This document shows, piece by piece, positions 26,544 through 35,929 of a stretch of 64,000 nt of DNA (positions are counted from its first letter, which is position 1; every line of letters begins with the position of its first letter). Under the pieces are notes generated by a model. That model saw only the letters and a program-made list of their open reading frames with translations. It ran no database searches and was not told the DNA's origin. Source of the DNA: Acidobacteriota bacterium (GTDB taxonomy: Bacteria > Acidobacteriota > Terriglobia > Terriglobales > Acidobacteriaceae); NCBI GenBank assembly GCA_018268755.1, contig JAFDVW010000028.1, positions 27,586 through 91,585 on the forward strand. The letters are read 5' to 3'. The translations under genes were made by a program, and so were the position numbers.

Positions 26544-27047
26544 TTAGTGCTGGTTGGGTGGGGCCGCGGCATCCGGGGTGTCCGCGTCTTTGGGAAACGA
26601 TTTGAACTCTACTTCGCGCGTCTTGGTGGTTTCCTTTTTGTCCGCGCCGGTGGTGGATTGGGTGAGCGTGCCCTTCAGCAGGTAGTAGGCCTCATCGGCA
26701 GGTGACTTGCCCTCTCCCCGCAAGAAGTTCCCCTTGAACTGATAAAAGACACCGTGCACGGTTTTGGTGGTGAAGGTCAGACTGTCTGCCTCAAGCTTAC
26801 CTTCTTTGAAAAAATGATCGAGAAACACGCCGCGATCACTTTCCAGCTCGCCATAACGCGAAATGAATCCGGTGACGTTGCCGCCCTCTTCCACCGTGAC
26901 TTGGACAAACTCGCCTTCCTGCAAAAAGCTGTACATGCCGGAGTAGTCGGGAGCGGCCGGCGCGGTTGGCGCAGGCGCAGGGTTCTGGGCCAGCGCCGAA
27001 AAGCACAGCAGGGCCGCCAGCGCGGCACAGGGCAAGGCGTATCGCAT
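26544..27047 (-). CDS. Secreted protein of unknown function
   Basis: 167 residues from the ATG at 27047, chosen because a signal peptide starts there (MRYALPCAALAALLCFSALA). The mature part begins with an Ala/Pro-rich linker. It continues as an all-beta-looking domain (YSGMYSFLQEGEFVQVTVEE, GFISRYGELESDRGVFLDHF, SLTFTTKTVHGVFYQFKG) with a charged C-terminal tail. I do not recognise the family. It is divergent from the TonB gene, and the 90-bp spacer holds a TATAAT for the other direction. Confidence 0.7.
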   Translation of the reverse strand: MRYALPCAALAALLCFSALAQNPAPAPTAPAAPDYSGMYSFLQEGEFVQVTVEEGGNVTGFISRYGELESDRGVFLDHFFKEGKLEADSLTFTTKTVHGVFYQFKGNFLRGEGKSPADEAYYLLKGTLTQSTTGADKKETTKTREVEFKSFPKDADTPDAAAPPNQH

Positions 27048-27104
27048 TTCCGTATTAGAGCATGGAAGGGCATCCCCGCAAACTCCACCCCGCATTCCTG
27101 CATC

Positions 27105-27110
27105 TATAAT
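27105..27110 (+). promoter_or_regulatory. TATAAT -10 box upstream of the TonB gene
   Basis: A consensus TATAAT stands 17 bp before the GTG at 27128 and 29 bp before the ATG at 27140. No clear -35 is seen at the right distance. It lies in the divergent spacer with the secreted protein gene. Confidence 0.5.
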
Positions 27111-27139
27111 GGAACGATTCGCTGGCTGTGGAACTCCGC

Positions 27140-28918
27140 ATGACCCAAGGCCCTGAGCTTCTGGAAGCCAACCCGTCACCTGTGGTGGACGCGCCTCGCC
27201 TCCTGATTCCTCAGGAAGCATGGCTAGGGGTGTTTTTCCGGAATCTGCGCGATCTCCTGTGGCCGCCACGCCAGCCCGCCATCTACCTGACTTCGGCTCC
27301 CGGCGAGTTCTGGCCGGATGTCTTTGTGCGCCGCCCCCTGCCCTGGGGACGCTTCGCCACTTCCCTGGTGTTGCACGCCGGCGCGCTGGCCGCTTTGCTC
27401 ATCGCGGCCCGCTTATGGCCCCAAAGCCCGCGCGTGATCTCGCCCCGCCCCTTCACCTCGGCCGACGTCATTTACTACAGCCCGGAAGAGTACTTGCCGC
27501 CCCTCAACAGCGGCCACCCCAAACTTTCCACGCCGCAAAAGGGACAGCCGGCGCACGCCCCGCAACCCATTCTTTCTGTGCCGCCCGAGGCGGACAACTC
27601 CACCCAGACCATCGTGGTGCCGCCGGACGTGAAACTGCACAAGGACGTGCCCCTGCCCAATATCGTCGCCTGGACTGACAAGCCAACTACGGTGGCCGTC
27701 CCCATGGCGGCGACCACGCGTTCGACTTCCGATTTCAAGGCCCCGGCCCTCAATCCATCGGTAGTAGCCCCGGCCCCGCAAGTGGAACGGACGTTGCGGC
27801 AAGCGCCCAGCCTGACCCAGTCGGTGATCGCGCCTCCGCCGGACGCAAACGTAGCCTCTTCGCGACGGGCGATCAGTGCGCCGCAAGCGGCGGTCGTAGC
27901 GCCTCCGCCTTCCGTGGACGTGTCGTCCACCCGCAAAATTGGAGACCTCAATATCGGCCACACCCAAGTCGTAGCCCCCGCCCCGCAATTGCCGGTCGCG
28001 GAGCAACGCACAGTTCGTAGCAGCGCGGGCGCAGCCGGTGGTTTGGCCAACAGCATGGCCTCGGCCGTGCCTCCGCCGCCTTCGGTGCAGGGTTCCAACG
28101 GCCAGGGCGCAAGCGGGCGCATGATTGCCCTGGGCATCCATCCCGTGGCTCCCAGCGGGCCGGTCGAAGTCCCCGCGGGCAATCGTCGCGGAACCTTCGC
28201 CGCGAATCCGCAGGGCAAACCCGGCGCGCCGGGAACACCGGATATCCCTGGAACCGGCAACCTCGCCACCTCGGGCAGTGATGGCAAGGGGAGCGGAGCG
28301 GGTGGAAGCAATGGGAAATCCGCCGCAGGAGTCCCGCCGGGAATTTCCGTGGGCGCCGGCCCGGAGAACACACGGCCCTCCACCATGGCGGGAGATGGGC
28401 AACCCGGCCATGCCGCAAGCCCGGCCGTCATGGCGAAGGTCACGCCGCCCCGGGTGACCAGCACGCCTCCGGCACGGACCATGGGCAATGAAAATGCCAC
28501 AGAGCTGGAAAAGAAAGTTTTCGGGGACAAGAAGTTTTATTCTCTGACCACCAACCTGCCTAACCTAAGCTCCGCCGGGGGAAGCTGGGTCATCCGCTTT
28601 GCCGAGCTCAAGGACAGCGGAGGCCAGGGCGACTTGACCGCTCCGGTAGTGGTCAAGAAGATTGATCCTGCCTATCCCATTGATCTGATGCAGCACAACG
28701 TGCAGGGCACGGTGGCGCTGTATGCGGTGATTCATGCCGATGGCTCGGTGAGCGATGTGCGCGTTTTGCGCAGCGTAGATGAGCGTCTCGACGCTTACGC
28801 CAGCGCCGCTCTGGTGCGCTGGCACTTCCAGCCCGCCACCAAAAACGGCGCGCCGGTGGACCTGGAAGCGATGTTTATGATCCCCTTCAAGCCCAGCCGG
28901 TTCAAATCCAGCTTTTAA
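27140..28918 (+). CDS. Large energy transducer TonB-like protein with Pro/Ala-rich periplasmic region
   Basis: 592 residues from the ATG at 27140 (a GTG at 27128 would add four). Unlike classic TonB, about 80 cytoplasmic residues precede the single membrane segment (FATSLVLHAGALAALLIAAR). Then comes a ~380-residue Pro/Ala/Gly-rich region with repeated VVAPAPQ/IAPPP units, and a C-terminal TonB domain (VKKIDPAYPIDLMQHNVQGT, VIHADGSVSDVRVLRSVDER, ALVRWHFQPATKNGAPV). The role is to pass proton-motive energy to outer-membrane receptors. No ExbB/D or receptor genes are adjacent. It converges on the amidohydrolase gene with 2 bp between stops. Confidence 0.88.
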   Translation: MTQGPELLEANPSPVVDAPRLLIPQEAWLGVFFRNLRDLLWPPRQPAIYLTSAPGEFWPDVFVRRPLPWGRFATSLVLHAGALAALLIAARLWPQSPRVISPRPFTSADVIYYSPEEYLPPLNSGHPKLSTPQKGQPAHAPQPILSVPPEADNSTQTIVVPPDVKLHKDVPLPNIVAWTDKPTTVAVPMAATTRSTSDFKAPALNPSVVAPAPQVERTLRQAPSLTQSVIAPPPDANVASSRRAISAPQAAVVAPPPSVDVSSTRKIGDLNIGHTQVVAPAPQLPVAEQRTVRSSAGAAGGLANSMASAVPPPPSVQGSNGQGASGRMIALGIHPVAPSGPVEVPAGNRRGTFAANPQGKPGAPGTPDIPGTGNLATSGSDGKGSGAGGSNGKSAAGVPPGISVGAGPENTRPSTMAGDGQPGHAASPAVMAKVTPPRVTSTPPARTMGNENATELEKKVFGDKKFYSLTTNLPNLSSAGGSWVIRFAELKDSGGQGDLTAPVVVKKIDPAYPIDLMQHNVQGTVALYAVIHADGSVSDVRVLRSVDERLDAYASAALVRWHFQPATKNGAPVDLEAMFMIPFKPSRFKSSF

Positions 28919-28920
28919 GT

Positions 28921-30639
28921 TTATTTGTTCTGGTAAACCGTCTTGCCGCCGACCACCGTGCGCAGGACTTTGGTCCCCAGAATTTTTGCCGGAAGCACCA
29001 CGGTCGGGTCTCGGTCCAGCACCACGAAGTCCGCCAGCTGGCCAGGCGCCAGCAGGCCTTTGTCCTTCTCTGTAAATTCGGCGTAGGCCGAGCCGGTGGT
29101 GTAGGCGGCGAGGGCCTGGTCGATGGTCAGCTTCTGTTCCGGAAAATATTCTTTCTTGCCGTTTTCGCTCTTGCGCGTGACCGCGGCATACAGTCCGCGA
29201 AAGGGCGTCACCGGTTCCACTGGATAGTCGGTGCCGAAGGCCAGGGGCACATCGTTCTTCAGAAGCTCCGCCCAGGCATAGGAATGTGCCGCGCGTTTCG
29301 GCCCCAGCCGGGCCAGAGCCCAGTTCATATCGGTCAGCAGATGGCTGGGTTGCATGGAGGCCACCACATGCAGCTGCTTGAAGCGGGCTAGCTGGGCGGG
29401 AGAAGTCACCTGGGCATGCTCAATGCGCAGGCGGAAGTTGTCGCTGCCGTCGGGGGCCTTCACCTGCCTGGCGCTCGCTTCTTTCTCGCCTTCGGCGAAA
29501 GCATCCAATGCCATCTGCACTCCGCCGTCGCCGATCGCGTGGAAGCCCAACTGGAACCCGGCAGCCATGCGCTCCCGCGCCATGGCATTCAGTTGCGCGG
29601 CTTCGTAGCGCGGCAGCCCTGAGTTTTTGGGATCATCGGCATAGGGCGCGAGCATGGCCGCTGTGTGCGAACCGAGGGAACCATCCATGAAACCTTTGAG
29701 CTGCGTAGTGTGCAGCATAAGGTCGGCAGCCGGATGCGCCGCACGATGGGCCTGCAAATTTTCCAGGTTGTCGCCAAATGCCAGCCACTCCGATATGCGC
29801 GCGGTAAGTTTGCCTTCCCGTTCCAGTTCCTCGTAAACCTGGAAGTCTTCCCAGCCGGAATTGTCCTGTGCGGAAGTGATGCCCCATTGCGCCAGATCCC
29901 GCAACGCGGCCTCAATGGCCTGCCGCCGCTTCTCAGGAGTGGGCGCGGGAATGACGCCGCTCACCAGGCCCATGGCGGTCTCGCGCAGAATGCCCGTGGG
30001 ATCGCCGTTGGCATCGCGATCAATCCGCCCGCCGTCGGGGTCTTTCGTGGCCACCGTGATGCTGGCCAGCCGCAAGGCCTGCGTGTTGGCCACCGCAATG
30101 TGCCCGTCGACGCGGTACAGGAACACGGGATGGTCCCTGGTCACTTCATCTACGTCCCAGCGTCCGGGCGTCTCCTTGACCGGCCACAGGGTCTCATCCC
30201 AGCCGCCGCCCACGATCCACTCGCCGGGCGCGGCGCGCTCCACACCGGCGCGAATGCGCGCGCGGAATTCGCTGAGCGTACGCACGCCGCTCAGGTCCAC
30301 GCTCAACTTCTGAAACCCGGCATCGGCCAGATGGAGATGCGCATCATTGAAGCCCGGCATGACGAAACGGCCGCCCAGGTCAACTACCTGTGTCTCCGGC
30401 CCCTTCAGGGCGAGGATCTCCTTCTCGCGCCCCACGGCCAGAATGCGGTCGCCGCGCACGGCCAGCGCTTCCGCACGCTTCACCACCGAAAACGCCGCGC
30501 TGTCAGTGACTCCCGTGTAAATGTTGGCGTGAAGAAAGAGGATGTCCGCTTTGGGCTGGGGAGATCTGCTTTGCGCGGAGAGAAGAGTGACTGCAGCCAA
30601 CAGCACAGCGGCTGCCCGGGCGGCAGTTGGAAAAATCAT
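28921..30639 (-). CDS. Secreted YtcJ-like metal-dependent amidohydrolase
   Basis: 572 residues. A signal peptide (AAAVLLAAVTLLSAQS) is followed by an amidohydrolase-3 fold: a small beta-sandwich (ADILFLHANIYTG), the metal-site motif FNDAHLHLADAG, then GFHAIGDGGVQMALDAF, LRIEHAQV, FGTDYPVEP and a closing sandwich strand (LADFVVLDRDPTVV). The substrate is unknown; relatives act on N-acyl or cyclic amides. The start overlaps the stop of the M20 peptidase gene by 4 bp (ATGA), so the two are translated together and may act in sequence on a peptide or acyl-amide. Confidence 0.9.
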   Translation of the reverse strand: MIFPTAARAAAVLLAAVTLLSAQSRSPQPKADILFLHANIYTGVTDSAAFSVVKRAEALAVRGDRILAVGREKEILALKGPETQVVDLGGRFVMPGFNDAHLHLADAGFQKLSVDLSGVRTLSEFRARIRAGVERAAPGEWIVGGGWDETLWPVKETPGRWDVDEVTRDHPVFLYRVDGHIAVANTQALRLASITVATKDPDGGRIDRDANGDPTGILRETAMGLVSGVIPAPTPEKRRQAIEAALRDLAQWGITSAQDNSGWEDFQVYEELEREGKLTARISEWLAFGDNLENLQAHRAAHPAADLMLHTTQLKGFMDGSLGSHTAAMLAPYADDPKNSGLPRYEAAQLNAMARERMAAGFQLGFHAIGDGGVQMALDAFAEGEKEASARQVKAPDGSDNFRLRIEHAQVTSPAQLARFKQLHVVASMQPSHLLTDMNWALARLGPKRAAHSYAWAELLKNDVPLAFGTDYPVEPVTPFRGLYAAVTRKSENGKKEYFPEQKLTIDQALAAYTTGSAYAEFTEKDKGLLAPGQLADFVVLDRDPTVVLPAKILGTKVLRTVVGGKTVYQNK

Positions 30640-31934
30640 TCACTGGCTCCTGAAAGCGCGAGCAGGGTCAACAGAATGCGCTTCAGCCCGAGCTCGCGTC
30701 CGTTGCCGTCGAACCACTCCTGCAAGGTGTGCGCCCCGCCTCCCGCCCCGCCCCCGCCGATGGCGATGGCTTCCCGCCCCAGAGACAAAGGGATATTGGC
30801 GTCGGTCGAGGCCCGCTGCACCTGCGCGGCGTTTCCTAGCTGTGTATCGACGGCACGGATGACTTGTAGGATTCTCGCCTGCGGATCCAGCTCCCCCGCC
30901 GGGCGATTGCCGATTGTTACGACTTCGTAACTAAGTCCCACCGGGCGGCGGGCCGGCGTAGTGCGTGCCTGAACCAGGCGGGTTTCTTCCCCGACGGCAT
31001 GGTCAAGGGCTGCGCGCATGGCCTGTTCCAGACGTTCGATCTCCACCGGGGAGGTGGAACGGATGTCCACTCGCATGCTGGCCGACTCCGGAATGGAATT
31101 CACCGAGGTGCCCCCGCGAATCACGCCAATATTAAAAGTGGTTTTCGGCGAGTTCGGCACCGGGGTCTGGCTGAACGTTTGGATGGCCCGCCCCAGCACC
31201 ACAATCGGGTTGGCGGTGCCGAAGTCGCTCCAGGAATGCCCTCCCGGGCCGCGCACGATCACTTCAAAGCGGCGGCTGCCCAGGGCCTCGGCCACAATCG
31301 TGTCCGCACCCGCGCCGTCCAGCACCAGGCTGTGCAGGATCAAGTCCTTGTAGCGCGACTGGGAAAAGATGTGCCGCATGCCGCGCAGGTCGCCTTCCCC
31401 CTCTTCGCCCACGTTGGCGATAAAAAGAACCGGCACGGGATGACGCAAGCGCACCGACTGCAGCAGGGCCGCAATCGCCAGCAACGCGGTCAGACCGGCG
31501 CCATTGTCGGAAACCCCCGGCCCATACAGGCGGCTGCCTTGCTGCCGGATGTTCAGCGGCGTGCTGGGAGGAAATACCGTGTCCATGTGCGCGCTGAGCG
31601 CAATGAAGCCGCGTCCATAGCCGGGATGCGTCCCGTACACATTGCCCACCTCATCGCGGTGCACGTCGTCCAGCCCCAGTTCGCGGAATTTCGCCTCCAG
31701 CCAGTTCCCCCGCTCTTGCTCATGAAACGGCGGGGCGGCCACCCCCGCCACTTCCATTTGCCATTGCAAAAATTGCGGTTCCTGCGAGCGCAGCCAGTTC
31801 AAAGCGGAGCGGACCTCGGGCCGCGCCACCAGGCGCGCCACCTCCTGTTGCACCGTAGGAAAATTTTCGGAAGATTCCGCGCCTGACATCAAAGGCATCC
31901 GCACCCGACCTGTATCCGCAAGAGTTCCAGTCAT
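30636..31934 (-). CDS. M20-family metallopeptidase
   Basis: 432 residues from the ATG at 31934; the ATGs at 31898 and 31889 are also possible because none has a strong SD. Dinuclear zinc motifs are present: SAHMDTVF, the bridging Asp in GPGVSDNGAG, the EE pair in NVGEEGEGD, and a late His in GGGAHTLQEW. The insert domain used for dimerisation runs from about 220 to 330. There is no signal peptide, so it is cytoplasmic, unlike its coupled neighbour. The family includes aminopeptidases and deacylases; it is nearest to PepT-like tripeptidases by motif. The 4-bp overlap with the amidohydrolase supports a joint pathway. Confidence 0.85.
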   Translation of the reverse strand: MTGTLADTGRVRMPLMSGAESSENFPTVQQEVARLVARPEVRSALNWLRSQEPQFLQWQMEVAGVAAPPFHEQERGNWLEAKFRELGLDDVHRDEVGNVYGTHPGYGRGFIALSAHMDTVFPPSTPLNIRQQGSRLYGPGVSDNGAGLTALLAIAALLQSVRLRHPVPVLFIANVGEEGEGDLRGMRHIFSQSRYKDLILHSLVLDGAGADTIVAEALGSRRFEVIVRGPGGHSWSDFGTANPIVVLGRAIQTFSQTPVPNSPKTTFNIGVIRGGTSVNSIPESASMRVDIRSTSPVEIERLEQAMRAALDHAVGEETRLVQARTTPARRPVGLSYEVVTIGNRPAGELDPQARILQVIRAVDTQLGNAAQVQRASTDANIPLSLGREAIAIGGGGAGGGAHTLQEWFDGNGRELGLKRILLTLLALSGASE

Positions 31935-32188
31935 CTTACATCGTCCGCTGTCGAGACGGCTGTTACCAAGGAATGTCTGGACCTGTAGAAACGTTGAGGA
32001 GATTCGAAGTGCCCTGGGCAAGGCCCTCAGCGCGGAAAATGTAAAGAAAAGTTTTTCTGGCAACTCCAGCCCACTCGCCTCAATCTAACGAATTGGCAGA
32101 ACTGCAGCTCCCGCGTCCGGCTTTCTGAGCGGAGAGAGTTGGGCGCGGCGGGCCGCAGGATTCTGCCCCCTCAAAGGTCGGCGTCCAT

Positions 32189-32194
32189 TACACT
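32189..32194 (+). promoter_or_regulatory. TACACT -10 box six bases before a start codon (leaderless mRNA)
   Basis: TACACT ends 6 bp before the ATG at 32201, and no SD lies between. Transcription would begin at or next to the A of the ATG. The same geometry recurs at several other genes of this window. Confidence 0.5.
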
Positions 32195-32200
32195 ATTGTC

Positions 32201-33046
32201 ATGAGACCCTGGTTGCGCATCGGCTGCATGGTGGCGGTCCTTTTCCTGCTGGCTGGAGCTCAGCCCCTGCGTGCCGAAGAAGGCCCGCTCGACCCCTCCC
32301 AGCCCAAAGGGATTACTCCGGAAGAAATTATTAAGCGCTTTTCCGCCAAGGAAAAGGAATTCAAGCTGGCGCGCGACCAGTACACCTATCGCCAGTCGGT
32401 CATTGTCCAGACCATTGACGGCAATACGCCCACCGGCGAATATCGCGAGATTTTCGACGTCGTGTTCGACGATCAGAGCAAGCGGCTGGAAAATGTGGTC
32501 TTCGCCCCGCAATCCACGCTGGAAAATGGCGGCATCTCCATGTCCCAGGAAGACCTGGAAGACATCCGGCATCGCCTGCCTTTCGTGCTGACCAGCGATG
32601 AGGTCCCCGAGTACAGCATCCTATACGTGGGCCAGCAGCAGCAGGACGAACTGCACTGCTACGTTTTTGATATTGCGCCCAAAGAAATCGTGGGCAAGAA
32701 GAGATACTTCCAGGGCCGCATCTGGGTGGACGACCATGACTTTCAGATCGTGAAGACCTTTGGCAAGACCGTCCCCGATATTCGCAAAAAGAAGGGACAG
32801 GAAAATCTCTTTCCCAAATTCACCACCTGGCGTGAGCAGATCGACGAGAAATACTGGTTCCCCACCTACACCCGGGCCGATGACATCCTGCACTTTGCCA
32901 CGGGGGACGTTCACATTCGGGAGATCGTAAAGTACACCGACTACAAACGCTTCGGGTCGAACATCAAAATTACCTACGAAGGCCAGGAAGTGCAGAAGGG
33001 CGAAGAGAAACCCAGCCCGCCCCCTGCGGATAAACCGAAGAAATAG
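32201..33046 (+). CDS. Conserved secreted protein, possibly LolA-fold
   Basis: 281 residues. A signal peptide (IGCMVAVLFLLAGAQPLRA) is followed by a hydrophilic domain with alternating beta-strand pattern (YTYRQSVIVQTIDG, YREIFDVVFDDQSKRLENVV, LHCYVFDIAPKE, RYFQGRIWVDDHDFQIVKTF, YWFPTYTRADDILHF). The long antiparallel strands and the GRIWVDDHDFQIV block recall the LolA/outer-membrane lipoprotein-sorting fold; this is a structural guess. The C-terminus is Lys/Pro-rich. It lacks an SD and appears leaderless. It converges on the TPR-GAF gene. Confidence 0.7.
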   Translation: MRPWLRIGCMVAVLFLLAGAQPLRAEEGPLDPSQPKGITPEEIIKRFSAKEKEFKLARDQYTYRQSVIVQTIDGNTPTGEYREIFDVVFDDQSKRLENVVFAPQSTLENGGISMSQEDLEDIRHRLPFVLTSDEVPEYSILYVGQQQQDELHCYVFDIAPKEIVGKKRYFQGRIWVDDHDFQIVKTFGKTVPDIRKKKGQENLFPKFTTWREQIDEKYWFPTYTRADDILHFATGDVHIREIVKYTDYKRFGSNIKITYEGQEVQKGEEKPSPPPADKPKK

Positions 33047-33069
33047 TTTGTCAGGAAGCGGGGAACGAT

Positions 33070-35643
33070 TTAGGCAACGGCTGCCGTGGCGAAGGACGCC
33101 GCCAATCCGACAACTTTTCCTGGGCCCTGCGCCATCGCCATATCCAGCGCGCTTTCCGCGCGATTGATCACTTCCGTGACGATATCCACTGGATCGAAGA
33201 CCGGGCGCATGACCGCCTCCGCCATGCCCGTGGCAAAGGTCACCGGCACGTCTTTTTCCGGCAGGCGCATTTCGCTGACCAGTTTGCGCAGCTTCTCGAC
33301 GGCAAAGTTCGCTTCTTTTTCCGCCGTCTCTCCCAGAATCAGCGCAATGGTCGTGGCCCCATAGCGAAACGCCAGATCATTCTGTCGAATGTTGGCGGAA
33401 AATAACTGGCCGATTTGTTCCATGACCCCCTCAAAGAGGGCGCCTTCCGTGTCCTTTCCCGTCGAGCGCTTGCCAAACTGCATCAGCACCACCGTAAGCG
33501 GGGTGCTCTGCTGCAAGGCGCGGCGGGTTTCGGCCATCAATAAGTCCAGATAGGAAGCACGCTTCAGCAGTCCGGAATTTTCGTCGGTGACCGATAAGTT
33601 CTTCACCAGACGGCGCAGCCCGGCATTGTTGAGCGCGATAACGACCTGCTCGGCCAGGGTCTTGAGCACCACGATATCGCTCGAGCGCCATACCCGCGAG
33701 CCATTGCTGACAAGCACTAATACGCCCATCTGTTCCTGCCCGTCGGTAAGCGGCAGGGCCAGCAGCGAACCCACGCCCAGCGGGGCCAACACCTCCCGCA
33801 CCGGCTGCAGTTCCGCGGCGGCCACGGCGTCGCTCAGGACCAAAGATCCGCGGCTCACGGCCAGATCCTGGGCCAGAGAAACCAGCTTGCCCATGAAACC
33901 CGAATCGCCGGCGGCTACCCCTTCCGCGCAGAACTCCTTGACCGCGGTCGGTGGCAGGCCGGGTTTGCGTGTGGCCACCAGGCAGCGATGTAGCTTCCAT
34001 TGACTTCCAATTTCGTTGGCCGCGGTGGTCATCACGGCGTCGGCATTCCCCTGCCGGTAGAGCTTGCGGGTGATTTCGGCCACGCGGGTAAGGCTGGTCA
34101 CATCGGCCGCCTCGGAGACCGACGCGGGGGCGGGTTCGCGAGCCGGCTCCCCGGCTGTAGCAGCAGGAGCGGAAGACTTCGGCGCTGTCCCGCTGCTGGA
34201 GCGGGGATTCAGTCCCACCGCCAGATACAGCCGATGTAGATCTTCGTTGCGTTCCTCTTCCTTGGGAAAGAGTTCCTGGATTCGTTGCAGCCGCTCAATG
34301 GCCTTCGACCGCATGCCATACTGCACCAGAATTTCCGCCTGTAGCATCAGGTCCTGCAAAGCGGCCGCGCCCAGCACCGGCTCCTCCGCCTGGGCGGTCT
34401 TGGCGGTGGAGGTGCTGGCGCTGGTGAAGCGGGAGGCAATCACGCGATAGCGATTTTCATCGATCTTGCCGTGCAACGACTCCAGGCGTTTCTGGTGCCC
34501 CGTTTCATAAGGATCGACCTCCGCGGCGCGGTCCAGACACTCTGCCGCCTTGGCGAAGTTTCCCATGCCAAAGTGCAGATCGTAGAGTTTGAGCAGGGTC
34601 TGCGAGTAATCCGCCTCGCGATTCGAAGCGTTGAACAGCTCGCTCATGAACTCCAGCATCTCGGGCGACGCGCGATGGTTGGCCGCGATGTCCTGCATGA
34701 GCGCGGTAAAGGTGCGCCGTTCCCCCTTGCGCCGCTGATATTGTTCCAGCTTGCGCGCCAGAGCGACGGCCTCCGTGTCCTGCTGCCCATCCAGCAACAA
34801 CCCGATCAGGTTGGTGATTTCATTGATGCGCGAAGGGTTCTGCTCGAAGATTTGCCAGAGCAAGGGCTCCGCTTCGGTCAAGCGGCGGGCCGAGATCAGG
34901 GCCTTGGCAAAGGTCTCGCGCAGCTCAGGAGATTTCGCGCCCGCTGTGACATGGGGCTCCAGCACAAAGATGGCCGCCCCCACCTGCTCCTGGGCCAGCA
35001 GACTGCGGGCATAGGCCAGCGCGATCTCGACGTCGCTGGGGTCCTCGCCGTAGGCGCGTTCATACCACGGCGCGGCATTGCCGGCATTGGCCTGGGTCAA
35101 TTCCGCCAGTTGCAGGAAAGAAGTGGCCGCCGTCCGGCTGTCGCCAATTTCCGCCGCCAGTTCTCCCAGACGCAGCAAGTTCCGCTCATTCGGCTCCAGC
35201 CCCACGATCCGCCGCAGCACCATGAGCGAGTCGGTCTTGCGCGCCTGCCGGGTCAATTCCTCCAGCGCGTTTTCGTAGGTTTCGACCGCCAGTTTGCGAT
35301 TGGAATTTTCCAGCAGCTGCCCAAAGCGGGCCTTCTGCTCCCAGGTGGGATTTACAAACCGGGCCAGCTTCTTGTAGGTCAGGCTGGCGCGAGTGGCGTC
35401 TCCGCTTTCGATTTGCCGATCAAATAGTTCGCCCAGCAGCCGGACCGCATCGGTCGTGCGCTGCAACGACAAGCACAGGTCGGCCGCCATCTGCCGCACG
35501 GTATCGTTTTCCGGGTCGAAGACCAGGATCTGCAGGTAAACATCCAGCGCTTCCGCGGTCTTGCCCTTTTGTAGGAGCTTTTCCGCACGCTCGACATACT
35601 TGGCAATTTCGGCTCGGTCGGCGCGCTTTGTGGGTTCTGGCAT
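33070..35643 (-). CDS. TPR-GAF protein with degenerate GGDEF domain
   Basis: 857 residues. Residues about 1-470 are TPR-like helical repeats (VERAEKLLQKGKTAEALDVY, MRSKAIERLQRIQELFP). A disordered Ala/Pro/Ser linker follows (about 480-520), then a GAF domain (about 540-690, GSLLALPLTDGQEQMGVLVL, LAEQVVIALNNAGLRRL). The last ~150 residues have the layout of a diguanylate cyclase (DENSGLLKRASYLDLLMAET, LTVVLMQFGKRS, FRYGATTIALILGETAEKEA), but RYGATTIAL replaces RxGGDEF, so the active-site residues are missing. No membrane segment. It is probably a cytoplasmic scaffold or sensor rather than a c-di-GMP synthase. Confidence 0.85.
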   Translation of the reverse strand: MPEPTKRADRAEIAKYVERAEKLLQKGKTAEALDVYLQILVFDPENDTVRQMAADLCLSLQRTTDAVRLLGELFDRQIESGDATRASLTYKKLARFVNPTWEQKARFGQLLENSNRKLAVETYENALEELTRQARKTDSLMVLRRIVGLEPNERNLLRLGELAAEIGDSRTAATSFLQLAELTQANAGNAAPWYERAYGEDPSDVEIALAYARSLLAQEQVGAAIFVLEPHVTAGAKSPELRETFAKALISARRLTEAEPLLWQIFEQNPSRINEITNLIGLLLDGQQDTEAVALARKLEQYQRRKGERRTFTALMQDIAANHRASPEMLEFMSELFNASNREADYSQTLLKLYDLHFGMGNFAKAAECLDRAAEVDPYETGHQKRLESLHGKIDENRYRVIASRFTSASTSTAKTAQAEEPVLGAAALQDLMLQAEILVQYGMRSKAIERLQRIQELFPKEEERNEDLHRLYLAVGLNPRSSSGTAPKSSAPAATAGEPAREPAPASVSEAADVTSLTRVAEITRKLYRQGNADAVMTTAANEIGSQWKLHRCLVATRKPGLPPTAVKEFCAEGVAAGDSGFMGKLVSLAQDLAVSRGSLVLSDAVAAAELQPVREVLAPLGVGSLLALPLTDGQEQMGVLVLVSNGSRVWRSSDIVVLKTLAEQVVIALNNAGLRRLVKNLSVTDENSGLLKRASYLDLLMAETRRALQQSTPLTVVLMQFGKRSTGKDTEGALFEGVMEQIGQLFSANIRQNDLAFRYGATTIALILGETAEKEANFAVEKLRKLVSEMRLPEKDVPVTFATGMAEAVMRPVFDPVDIVTEVINRAESALDMAMAQGPGKVVGLAASFATAAVA

Positions 35644-35929
35644 GAGATCTACACACGTGGGCGGAGTGACCCAAACAGGATTTTAGGAGGCGCCTTCGCC
35701 CACAGCAACGCGGGAGGCCAGCCCCCTGGTTACGAAGGTCATCCACCGCCTCCGAAATTGCTGACAATAAGCAACTTGCCAAGACTGACATTACGTCCGT
35801 AAGGCCCCTTCCCGCTTTTTTGCTGCCTCCTCCCCGGGCTTTGGCTAGGCTCGGCCCAGCAGCGCTCCGTAGAGTCCTGCGGCGCTGCGTGGAACTGTGC
35901 CTGCCTTCGTCATCTTTCGGAGCTGGACC
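35644..35929. other. Divergent intergenic region without a recognisable gene
   Basis: This 250-285 bp gap lies between the divergent TPR-GAF and GIDE genes and must hold both promoters. I see short frames only, none with protein-like composition, and no clear -35/-10 pair. Confidence 0.5.

Noticed and set aside
35420..35791. Possible small gene on the minus strand over the start of the TPR-GAF gene
   Set aside because: It lacks a protein-like composition, overlaps the well-supported TPR start in another frame, and has no SD.
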